12,840 nucleotides of DNA, taken from positions 1 through 12,840 of the forward strand of contig CANQYR010000018.1 of NCBI GenBank assembly GCA_947628125.1, in the 5' to 3' direction. Below are positions 1 through 6,441 of the stretch, one piece after another. The notes under the pieces are model-generated. The model worked only from the letters and a program-made list of their open reading frames with translations, had not been told where the DNA came from and searched no databases. How positions within the stretch are numbered: position 1 is the first letter of the stretch; the number at the start of each line of letters is the position of its first letter. Source of the stretch: an uncultured Bacilli bacterium (GTDB taxonomy: Bacteria; Bacillota_I; Bacilli_A; RF39; UBA660). The position numbers were made by a program, and so were the translations under genes.

Positions 1-8
1 GGGTAGTA

Positions 9-33
9 TGTTATAAGTGATAATAGGATGTGA
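9..33 (+). promoter_or_regulatory. Possible extended -10 and ribosome site of the first gene
   Basis: TGT followed by TATAAG (9-17) resembles an extended -10 element; its -35 region would lie outside the window. AGGATGTGA at 25-33 matches the Shine-Dalgarno AGGAGGTGA at 8 of 9 positions and sits 5 bases before the ATG at 39. This fixes the start at 39 rather than at the in-frame GTG at 30, which lies inside the ribosome site. The ribosome site is convincing; the promoter is only plausible. Confidence 0.45.
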
Positions 34-38
34 CCTAT

Positions 39-1463
39 ATGAAACTTAAAAAATATGAAAACAAAGAGTTAAGAAAAAGTAAAATTGCTTTCTTTGTTTT
101 AAGTAGCTTATGTATCATACTACTAATTTTATTTGTATACCAAAGTTATGCAAGGTATCAGGACAAAGTTACTTTTAAGATAATAAATGGAAAGTTAAAA
201 ATGAGTGGAGGAAGTGGAGATATAGAATTTGCCTTTTATAATGGTGATAAAACATTAACTACAATGCCAACTAAAAATAATGAAGAAGGTCTTGTATTTA
301 TTAAAGCAACGTGCACTAATGATGCAATTTTAACATGGAATGCAAAAAATTGGGATGTAACAATTAGTAACTTAACAAAGACTAAAACAAGTTGCAGTTT
401 ATATTTTGGTAGTAAAACCGAAAAAATATGTACATCAGCAGGTGAGGAAAGTGGAGCCTGTTATTTAGCAAAAAAATCAGATAATGATAAAACTAATTTT
501 GCTTATGATGATACGAATGATGCAAATTTAAGGTATATAGGATCCACACCAAATAATTATGTGTATTTTAATTGTGAAGATAACTCTGCACCAAGTAAAG
601 AAACTTGTGAGACATGGCGCATTATCGGAGTAATGAATAATATAACTGAGGTAAGTGAAGATGAATTACAAACTGAAACAAATGGAACACATCTAAAGAT
701 AATAAGAGATAAATTTGAAAAAAATTATTCGTGGGATAGTTCATTAGGAGGTTCATCGGGAGCAAATAATGGTCAAGGAGTAAATGAGTGGAGCGAAGCA
801 GATATAGAAAAAGTGTTAAATGATGAATATTTATATAGGCGTGCTGGATCAAATCGTTGTTATAAAGATGATAGCAATACTACAGAAACTTGTCCTGATT
901 GGGCAAATATCGGAATAAGAAATGAAGCAAGAAGCATGATAGCAAATGTAAAATGGAATACCGGAACACTAGCAGAAAATTATAGTAGTTTTTATAATGA
1001 TGTAGAAAAGTTTAATGCAAAGGGAATGTATGAATCAGAACGAAGTAGTCATACAGGGAAGGAATTATGTCAGGCAAGTGGTACTAGTTATTGCAATGAT
1101 AAAGTAAACAGAACAACTATATGGACAGGTAAAGTAGGTTTAATGTATCCAAGTGATTATGGGTATGCCGTAGGAACAGAAGTAAGAGTTACATGTTTAG
1201 GTGATACAATGACTTCTTATAAAAATAATAATTGTATGACAAATGATTGGCTATATGATGCAAATAATGATCAATGGACCATGATACCAGAGCCTAATTT
1301 GTCGTATGCTAGCAGTGTGTTCAGTGTCATTTCAAACGGACTTGTGAATTCTGGCACTACTTGCAATGCTAAAGCTATCCGCCCAACTCTTTATCTTTCA
1401 TCTTCTGTGAAAATAATTGATGGAAGTGGTGAAGCTAGCGATCCGTTTGTTCTTAGCTTATGA
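39..1463 (+). CDS. Membrane-anchored cysteine-rich surface protein, function unknown
   Basis: A 474-residue protein of unknown function. A Lys-rich N-terminus (residues 1-15) is followed by one hydrophobic segment (about 16-37), which reads as an uncleaved anchor or signal with the rest outside the cell. The ectodomain has about 13 cysteines, many in close pairs (C-x10-C twice, also x7, x9 and x12), suggesting disulfides. Recognisable stretches are YIGSTPNNYVYFN, WRIIGVM, GLMYPSDYGYA and the ending IRPTLYLSSSVKI...GSGEASDPFVLSL. From memory these recur in multi-copy surface proteins of uncultured gut Firmicutes and loosely recall DUF6273-like modules; I cannot confirm that here. The gene is A-rich on the coding strand, unlike its neighbours, but its last ~200 bases are T/C-richer and nearer 40% GC. 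It may be a mosaic or recombining gene. No enzymatic motif is visible. Confidence 0.8.
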   Translation: MKLKKYENKELRKSKIAFFVLSSLCIILLILFVYQSYARYQDKVTFKIINGKLKMSGGSGDIEFAFYNGDKTLTTMPTKNNEEGLVFIKATCTNDAILTWNAKNWDVTISNLTKTKTSCSLYFGSKTEKICTSAGEESGACYLAKKSDNDKTNFAYDDTNDANLRYIGSTPNNYVYFNCEDNSAPSKETCETWRIIGVMNNITEVSEDELQTETNGTHLKIIRDKFEKNYSWDSSLGGSSGANNGQGVNEWSEADIEKVLNDEYLYRRAGSNRCYKDDSNTTETCPDWANIGIRNEARSMIANVKWNTGTLAENYSSFYNDVEKFNAKGMYESERSSHTGKELCQASGTSYCNDKVNRTTIWTGKVGLMYPSDYGYAVGTEVRVTCLGDTMTSYKNNNCMTNDWLYDANNDQWTMIPEPNLSYASSVFSVISNGLVNSGTTCNAKAIRPTLYLSSSVKIIDGSGEASDPFVLSL

Positions 1464-1470
1464 CTTTTTT
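1432..1470 (+). terminator. Weak possible terminator at the end of the surface-protein gene
   Basis: AAGCTA (1432-1437) can pair with TAGCTT (1454-1459) inside the last codons. Five bases later comes a run of six T (1465-1470), and the sequence stays T-rich to 1500. The loop is long (16 bases) and the stem only 6 pairs, so this is weak. Confidence 0.3.
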
Positions 1471-1480
1471 GTTGTTTTTC

Positions 1481-1510
1481 TTTTCCTTTATTATTTTTTT
1501 CGTGTATAAT
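1481..1510 (+). promoter_or_regulatory. Promoter of the pyruvate:ferredoxin oxidoreductase gene
   Basis: A perfect TATAAT (1505-1510) lies 17 bases before the chosen start codon. The -35 is poor; TTTTCC at 1481-1486 (18-base spacer) is the best placed, inside a T-rich tract (1465-1500). Transcription would begin near 1517, at the first base of the ribosome site, giving a 5' leader of only about 10 bases. Confidence 0.6.
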
Positions 1511-1516
1511 TGTATT

Positions 1517-1522
1517 AGGTGA
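1517..1522 (+). promoter_or_regulatory. Ribosome site that decides the TTG start of por
   Basis: AGGTGA sits 5 bases before TTG at 1528. The alternative in-frame GTG at 1519 lies inside this ribosome site, so it is unlikely to be the start. Confidence 0.75.
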
Positions 1523-1527
1523 GAAAA

Positions 1528-4500
1528 TTGAAAAAGATTATAGATGGAAATGGTGCTTGTAGTTTATCGGCTTATTTATTTAGTGAGATTGCATGTATTT
1601 ATCCTATTACTCCTTCTAGTCCTATGGCTAGTTGTATTGATGATATGAGTAGTAATGGTGTTAAAAATATGTTTGGCGATGTTGTTAAGGTTGTGCAGAT
1701 GCAAAGTGAAGCTGGTGTGGCTGGAGCATTACATGGGGCTCTTTTAAGCGGATCTTTGGCTAGTAGTTTTACGGCTAGTCAAGGTTTGTTATTGATGATT
1801 CCCAATATGTATAAGATTGCTGGTGAGTGTTTACCTCTTGTTTTACATGTAGCAAGTAGGACTGTTGCGACGCATGCTTTATCAATTTTTGGTGATCATA
1901 GTGATGTTTATGCGGCAAGACAAACTGGTTTTTGTATGCTTTGTAGTGTTAATGCTAGTGATGCTTATTATTTAGGGGCTATTTCGCATTTGGCAGCTAT
2001 TAATGGTGGTTTACCATTTTTGCATTTTTTTGATGGTTTTCGAACTAGTCATGAGTTAAATGTTATTGATACGATTGATGATGGTGAGTTTGTTAAGTTG
2101 CTTTCTAAAAATGCTCTTGATGATTTTAGAAGGCGTTCTTTAAATGTTGGTTCTAAGCTTAATTATGGGATGGCAATGAATGAGGATATTTATTTTCAAT
2201 GTGTTGAGGCCCGTAATTCTAAGTATACGAATATTGAAGATGTTGTTAATGATTTGATGGAAAAGATAAATGCTAAAATTGGTAGTGATTATGCGCCTTT
2301 TACTTATTATGGATGTAGTGATGCTAAGAGTGTTATTGTGGCGATGGGAAGTGTATGTGATACTATTCGTTTGGTTATTGATAATGAGCCTAAGCGAAAA
2401 ATTGGTTTAATTTGTGTTCATTTGTTTCGGCCTTTTTCTACTAAGTATTTGAAGAAGGTTTTACCTAAGAGTGTTAAGAATATCGCGGTTTTAGATCGTA
2501 GTCGGGAATTTGGTAGTGTTGGTGAGCCTTTATTTTTGGATGTTTCAGCTGCTTTATCTGATTTGGATGTTTGTGTGTGTAATGGTCGTTATGGGTTAAG
2601 TTCTAAAAATACGACGCCTGATCAGATAGTTGCGGTTTATGATATGCTTGATAATGATTTAAGAAGGCATTTTACGATTGGTATAGATGATGATGTAACA
2701 AATTTGAGTTTGAATGTTTTGCCTTATGAGTTAAAATTACCATGTAAGGAAATATTGGTTTATGGTTTTGGTTCGGATGGCATGGTTTCAACTTCTAAGG
2801 ATTTGTTAAAGATTATTGGGGATGCTGGTGATTATGTTCAGGGATATTTTGAGTATGATTCTAAGAAAAGTGGTGGGGTGACGGTTAGTCATTTAAGGAT
2901 TGGCAAAAGTGTTATTCATGCACCTTATTATGTTAATGAAAGCGATTTACTTGTTGTTACTAAGGATGTTTATTTTCATGATTTTCATTTGCTTGATAAA
3001 ATTCGTTCTGGGGGTATTTTACTTATTAATACATCTAGTTTTGAACAATGCGTTAATATGATGACTAGTCATGATTATAGTATTATTAAAAATCGTGATT
3101 TAAAAATTTATACGATTGATGCTTCTTCGATTGCTTTAAGAAATAACATTAAGGGTAAGATAAGTAAGATTATGGAAGCTGTGATGTTATCTTTACTTAA
3201 TGTTAAAAGACCTTTGGAGATATTAGAGGCTAATATTAAAAAGCAGTTTATGACAAAGGGGAGTGATGTTATTGATAATAATATTAAGGCTATTCATGAG
3301 GCTTTAGATAGTGTTAAGAAAGAGTCTTTACCTTTAAAGAGGAATGCTTATGATTTTAATGATGATACTTTATTTGGCATGATTAAGCATCGTTTGGGTA
3401 ATGAGTTAAAGGTTTCTTCGGTTCTTAATGTTTGCTGTGGTGGTTTTGAAAATGATCAATCTAAGAAGGAGAAGCGTAAGGCTTTTGATTTGGTTGCTAA
3501 GTGGAATAAGGATAATTGTATTTCTTGTGGTTTGTGTGCGCTTGTGTGTCCTCATGCTGTAATAAGGCCTTTTATGGTTCATGATGATGTTGGTATTTCT
3601 TGTGGTAATTATAATTATTATGTGGGTATAAGTGAGGCTGATTGTACTTCTTGTGGTTTGTGTGTTGATATTTGTCCTGGTAAAAATGGTGTTAAGGCTT
3701 TAAGTTTAGGGAAGGCTGATTATCAAAATCAAGAGTTAGTTAATCGTTATTTTGAGAAAGTTATTAATCCTGATATTTTTCCTTCAGATTCATTAAAAGC
3801 TGTTAGTTTAGCTAAGCCAAAGTTTAGTTTTCCTGGTGCTTGTAGTGGTTGTGGGGAAACTAGTTATATTAAGATTTTGACTCAATTATTTGGGGATAGT
3901 ATTGTTATTGCTAATGCAACTGGTTGTTCTTCTATTTATGGTGGTAGTGCGCCTAGTACTTGTTATAGTATTCCTTGGGCTAATAGTTTATTTGAGGATA
4001 ATAGTGAGTTTGCTTATGGAATTAATTTGTCTTATGAAAATAAAAGAAAAAGAATTTGGAAAATTATTAGTGAGAAAACAAATGATTCGAAGCTTGATGC
4101 TTTGTATGCATCATTAAGGGAAAATTTTAATGATTTTGCCAAGAGTATGGATTTGAAGAATAAGTTAGCAATGGAAAATATTAGTGGCGAGCTAAGGAGT
4201 TTATTAGATTATGTTCCTTCAAGAACGGTTTGGGCTATTGGTGGTGATGGCTGGGCTTATGATATTGGTTTTGGGGGGATTGATCATGTTTTAGCGACTA
4301 ATAGTAAGGTGAAGATATTAGTTTTGGATACTGAGGTTTATTCAAATACTGGTGGTCAGATGAGTAAGGCAAGTCATATTGCGCAGGTGGCTTCTTTTGC
4401 GGAAAGTGGTAAGAAGACGGATAAGAAGGATTTATTTAGGATTGCGCTTAGTTATCCTAATTGTTATGTGGCTAGTGTTTGTTTTGGAGCTAATATGATG

Positions 4501-4857
4501 CAAACGATTAAAGCTTTTAGGGAGGCTAATATGCATGATGGACCAAGTATTATTATTGCTTATTGTCCTTGTGCTGAGCATGGTATTAAAGGTGGTTTAA
4601 GTTGTACTACTAAGGAAGAAAAGTTAGCTGTTTTATGTGGTTATACGCTTTTAATGCGTTATAAGCCAGAGGAAAAGAAGTTAATGCTTGATTATAAGAA
4701 TGTTGATTTTGAACGTTATGGGGAGTTTTTGGATTTAGAGGTTCGTTATAGTGCTTTGAAGTTAAAGAATGCGTCTTTGGCTCGTGAGTTACTTTTAGCT
4801 AATAAAAAGGCAGCAATGGCTAGGTTTGATTATTATAAAAAGTTAGCTGATGAGTAA
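1528..4857 (+). CDS. por: Pyruvate:ferredoxin (flavodoxin) oxidoreductase, single chain
   Basis: Oxidatively decarboxylates pyruvate with CoA to acetyl-CoA and CO2, passing electrons to ferredoxin or flavodoxin. It is a cytoplasmic, oxygen-sensitive enzyme typical of anaerobes. The 1109-residue chain (from TTG 1528) has the fused domain order of the NifJ/PFOR family: an N-terminal TPP-related domain with YPITPSSP (25-32), Glu61 in QSEAGVAGA and Arg111; a two-cluster ferredoxin domain with cysteines 664/667/670/674 and 706/709/712/716; and a C-terminal TPP domain with GGDGWAYDIG (905-914) and NTGGQ (940-944). Cys772, Cys775, Cys800 and Cys1015 fit the four ligands of the proximal 4Fe-4S cluster, so all three clusters look intact. 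It is slightly shorter than the usual ~1170 residues because it stops soon after the last TPP-domain helices. It appears monocistronic, between its own TATAAT and a strong terminator. Confidence 0.97.
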   Translation: MKKIIDGNGACSLSAYLFSEIACIYPITPSSPMASCIDDMSSNGVKNMFGDVVKVVQMQSEAGVAGALHGALLSGSLASSFTASQGLLLMIPNMYKIAGECLPLVLHVASRTVATHALSIFGDHSDVYAARQTGFCMLCSVNASDAYYLGAISHLAAINGGLPFLHFFDGFRTSHELNVIDTIDDGEFVKLLSKNALDDFRRRSLNVGSKLNYGMAMNEDIYFQCVEARNSKYTNIEDVVNDLMEKINAKIGSDYAPFTYYGCSDAKSVIVAMGSVCDTIRLVIDNEPKRKIGLICVHLFRPFSTKYLKKVLPKSVKNIAVLDRSREFGSVGEPLFLDVSAALSDLDVCVCNGRYGLSSKNTTPDQIVAVYDMLDNDLRRHFTIGIDDDVTNLSLNVLPYELKLPCKEILVYGFGSDGMVSTSKDLLKIIGDAGDYVQGYFEYDSKKSGGVTVSHLRIGKSVIHAPYYVNESDLLVVTKDVYFHDFHLLDKIRSGGILLINTSSFEQCVNMMTSHDYSIIKNRDLKIYTIDASSIALRNNIKGKISKIMEAVMLSLLNVKRPLEILEANIKKQFMTKGSDVIDNNIKAIHEALDSVKKESLPLKRNAYDFNDDTLFGMIKHRLGNELKVSSVLNVCCGGFENDQSKKEKRKAFDLVAKWNKDNCISCGLCALVCPHAVIRPFMVHDDVGISCGNYNYYVGISEADCTSCGLCVDICPGKNGVKALSLGKADYQNQELVNRYFEKVINPDIFPSDSLKAVSLAKPKFSFPGACSGCGETSYIKILTQLFGDSIVIANATGCSSIYGGSAPSTCYSIPWANSLFEDNSEFAYGINLSYENKRKRIWKIISEKTNDSKLDALYASLRENFNDFAKSMDLKNKLAMENISGELRSLLDYVPSRTVWAIGGDGWAYDIGFGGIDHVLATNSKVKILVLDTEVYSNTGGQMSKASHIAQVASFAESGKKTDKKDLFRIALSYPNCYVASVCFGANMMQTIKAFREANMHDGPSIIIAYCPCAEHGIKGGLSCTTKEEKLAVLCGYTLLMRYKPEEKKLMLDYKNVDFERYGEFLDLEVRYSALKLKNASLARELLLANKKAAMARFDYYKKLADE

Positions 4858-4888
4858 AAAAAAGTCTGGTTTTTGACCAGGCTTTTTT
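4858..4888. terminator. Bidirectional terminator shared by por and rpsD
   Basis: AAAAAAG-T-CTGGT (4858-4870) pairs with ACCAG-G-CTTTTTT (4876-4888) around a 5-base loop, a 13-pair stem with one G-T pair. The A-run on one arm and T-run on the other let it work in both directions. It begins directly after the por stop (4855-4857), and its T-run contains part of the rpsD stop codon (4887-4889). Confidence 0.93.
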
Positions 4889-5489
4889 AACGGTTGTAAA
4901 ATTCTACAATTAATGATTCGTTGATTTCTGGATTTAGTTCTGAACGGTTTGGTTTTCTTAGATATTTACCAGTAAGTTTTTTCTTATCAAATTCAACGAA
5001 TGCTTTAGTATTTAAATTAGCTTCTAAGCTTTGTAGTATAGCAGGATGTGATGTGCTATTTTCTTTGACGGCAATGATGTCATTTACTTTGCAAGTATAT
5101 GATGGAATGTCGACTTTTTTGCCGTTTACGGTAATATGACCATGGTTTACTAGTTGTCTTGCACCGCGGCGGGTATTAGCAAGGCCCATGCGGTAAACTA
5201 GGTTGTCTAAACGGCTTTCTAGTAATACTAATAGGTTTTCACCAGTGATTCCGCTTTCTTTTGAGGCTTTTTCAAATACTTTATGGAATTGTTTTTCGTT
5301 TAGTCCGTAAAGGATTCTTACTTTTTGTTTTTCTTGTAATTGGATTCCATATTCGCTTAATTTACGACGTCTTTCGTTACCGTGCATGCCAGGGGCAAAT
5401 GGTTTTTTAGCTAGGTCTTTGCCGTTTTCTAGGGTAGAGAATGATAGACGACGTGATTTTTTGTAAGCTGGTCCTGTATATCTTGCCAT
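4887..5489 (-). CDS. rpsD: 30S ribosomal protein S4
   Basis: Primary 16S rRNA-binding protein of the small subunit, needed early in 30S assembly and, in several bacteria, a repressor of its own synthesis. The 200 residues are full length: MARYTGPAYKKSRR at the N-terminus, an N-terminal domain with GMHGNERRRKLSEYG, and the S4 RNA-binding fold from about residue 92 (SRLDNLVYRMGLANTRRGAR, then INHGH-like VNHGHITVNGKKV), ending LIVEFYNR. No N-terminal cysteine cluster is present, so this is the zinc-free (C-minus) form. The start ATG (5489-5487) is preceded on the minus strand by GAAAGGAGG (+ strand 5497-5505), the strongest ribosome site in the window. It is monocistronic, with a long leader and consensus promoter upstream. 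Confidence 0.98.
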   Translation of the reverse strand: MARYTGPAYKKSRRLSFSTLENGKDLAKKPFAPGMHGNERRRKLSEYGIQLQEKQKVRILYGLNEKQFHKVFEKASKESGITGENLLVLLESRLDNLVYRMGLANTRRGARQLVNHGHITVNGKKVDIPSYTCKVNDIIAVKENSTSHPAILQSLEANLNTKAFVEFDKKKLTGKYLRKPNRSELNPEINESLIVEFYNR

Positions 5490-5640
5490 TTTTGTTCCTC
5501 CTTTCTTTTTTGCTAAAGTTAATAATTAATTTTCATTAGGGAGTAGTCTATTAACATTTTCTAAAGGCAGATTATACTCATGATAGTAAAATCTTAGACT
5601 ACACTTTAATTACAATTAATTTGCTGCCTAACTCGTAGCG
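5490..5640 (-). promoter_or_regulatory. rpsD leader RNA with potential pseudoknot (probable S4 autoregulation site)
   Basis: The transcript from the rpsD promoter would carry about 150 untranslated bases, far longer than any other leader here. Reading along the minus strand, AGGCAG (5629-5624) pairs with CTGCCT (5570-5565), and GTAGTCTA (5602-5595) pairs with TAGACTAC (5550-5543). The four arms interleave, giving a pseudoknot with 6 and 8 perfect pairs. An alternative pairing, GTTAGG (5632-5627) with CCTAAT (5540-5535), competes for the first arm. In Bacillus subtilis and E. coli, S4 represses translation or expression through structured leaders. The same role here is inferred from position and topology. 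Confidence 0.7.
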
Positions 5641-5646
5641 GTTTAA

Positions 5647-5675
5647 ATTATACTAAGAAAATGTTTATTTGTCAA
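5647..5675 (-). promoter_or_regulatory. Consensus SigA-type promoter of rpsD
   Basis: On the minus strand, TTGACA (5675-5670), a 17-base spacer and TATAAT (5652-5647): a perfect match to the vegetative consensus. The predicted start is near 5640. Its -35 overlaps that of the divergent relP promoter. Confidence 0.93.
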
Positions 5676-5697
5676 ATTAGATATTTCATGTTATACT
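5669..5697 (+). promoter_or_regulatory. Divergent promoter of the alarmone synthetase gene
   Basis: TTGTCA (5669-5674), a 17-base spacer, then TATACT (5692-5697), with TGT (5689-5691) just before it as an extended -10. The -35 shares five bases with the rpsD -35 on the other strand. The predicted start is near 5704, giving a leader of about 47 bases. Confidence 0.82.
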
Positions 5698-5705
5698 TAC
5701 TTTGT

Positions 5706-5729
5706 GAGGTACGAAGTGGTATCTTTTTT
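5706..5729 (+). terminator. Attenuator-like hairpin and U-run in the relP leader
   Basis: GAGGTAC (5706-5712) can pair with GTATCTT (5719-5725), including two G-U pairs, around a 6-base loop. A run of six T (5724-5729) directly overlaps the 3' arm. It lies between the predicted transcription start and the ribosome site. The stem is short, so premature termination is possible but not established. Confidence 0.35.
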
Positions 5730-5735
5730 CTTTAT

Positions 5736-5745
5736 AAGGAGATGA
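5736..5745 (+). promoter_or_regulatory. Ribosome site that decides the TTG start of relP
   Basis: AAGGAGATGA matches AAGGAGGTGA at 9 of 10 positions and sits 5 bases before TTG 5751. The in-frame ATG at 5742 lies inside this site with no spacing. The ATG at 5661 lies upstream of the predicted transcription start. Confidence 0.75.
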
Positions 5746-5750
5746 ATTGT

Positions 5751-6353
5751 TTGGAAAGTAATTATTTTTTAAAGTATCAATATGCATTGAAGATGCTGGA
5801 GGTAGAGGTTGATATTTTGCTTCAGGAGTTTGTTAACAGGCACGGGTATAATCCGGTTGAACATGTTAAGTCACGGCTAAAGAGTATTGATAGTATTAAA
5901 AATAAGCTTAAGGAAAAGAATTTGGAGTTTAATGAGCATAATGTTTTGGTTGGGGTGCCAGATGTTGTGGGGCTTAGGATTGTTGTTTCTTTTTTAAGTG
6001 ATGTTTATGATATTGTGGGTATTATTAATAATTCGCATAATATTATTATTAAGAAGAGGCAAGATTATATAGAAAATCCTAAGGAAAGTGGTTATACTTC
6101 TTATCATATGAATGTTTTGGTGCCAATATATTTGGAAAATCATGTGGAGTATGTGGAGGCAGAGATTCAAATTAGGACGATTGCAATGGATTTTTGGGCA
6201 AGTATTGATCATAAGATTAGGTATAAGTTTCCAGATACTATTCCTTCTGATGTATCAAGGGCTTTGGAAAGTTATGCTGAAGATATTAAAGAGCTTGATA
6301 AGAAAATGTATTATTTGAATAAGATTATGAATAATTATCAGGAAAATTTATAG
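5751..6353 (+). CDS. relP: Small alarmone synthetase, RelP/YwaC type ((p)ppGpp synthetase)
   Basis: Transfers pyrophosphate from ATP to GTP or GDP to make (p)ppGpp, the stringent-response alarmone. The 200-residue chain (TTG start) holds only the RelA/SpoT synthetase domain; the HD hydrolase and the TGS/ACT regulatory domains are absent. Motifs: HVKSRLKSIDSI (38-49), PDVVGLRI (70-77) with catalytic-type Asp71, the substrate loop YIENPKESGYTSYH (106-119), and EIQIRTIAMDFWASIDHKI with catalytic-type Glu138. The region from YQYALKMLEVEVD to NPVEHVKSR and the AMDFWAS stretch resemble B. subtilis YwaC (RelP) more than YjbM (RelQ), from memory. The substrate loop has Thr116 where YwaC and YjbM have Arg (GYRS) and RelA has Gln. 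It is divergent from rpsD with overlapping promoters. No terminator was seen after the stop, so readthrough into rny is possible. Confidence 0.92.
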   Translation: MESNYFLKYQYALKMLEVEVDILLQEFVNRHGYNPVEHVKSRLKSIDSIKNKLKEKNLEFNEHNVLVGVPDVVGLRIVVSFLSDVYDIVGIINNSHNIIIKKRQDYIENPKESGYTSYHMNVLVPIYLENHVEYVEAEIQIRTIAMDFWASIDHKIRYKFPDTIPSDVSRALESYAEDIKELDKKMYYLNKIMNNYQENL

Positions 6354-6356
6354 GAC

Positions 6357-6385
6357 TTGTAAAAAATTTGATTTGCCATTATAAT
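6357..6385 (+). promoter_or_regulatory. Promoter of the rny-yneF operon
   Basis: TTGTAA (6357-6362), a 17-base spacer and TATAAT (6380-6385). The -35 begins 4 bases after the relP stop. The leader of about 50 bases contains an alternating TA tract (6411-6420) and the ribosome site AAAGGTGA (6431-6438). Confidence 0.82.
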
Positions 6386-6441
6386 AAATATGTAGATTAT
6401 TAAAATTTTCTATATATATATTTAGAGAGGAAAGGTGAAAT

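Noticed and set aside
622..852. Minus-strand open frame opposite the surface-protein gene
   Set aside because: No ribosome site and a low-complexity Leu/His/Tyr-rich translation; it is a shadow of the A-rich coding strand.
1261..1463. Variable repeat of a diversity-generating retroelement at the 3' end of the surface-protein gene
   Set aside because: No reverse transcriptase, template repeat or accessory gene is in the window, and the segment does not show an excess of AAY-type variable codons. The composition break alone is not enough.
5661..5750. Longer alarmone synthetase starting at the ATG at 5661
   Set aside because: This start lies inside the spacer and -35 region of the overlapping promoters, has no ribosome site, and adds a hydrophobic stretch absent from YwaC-like proteins.
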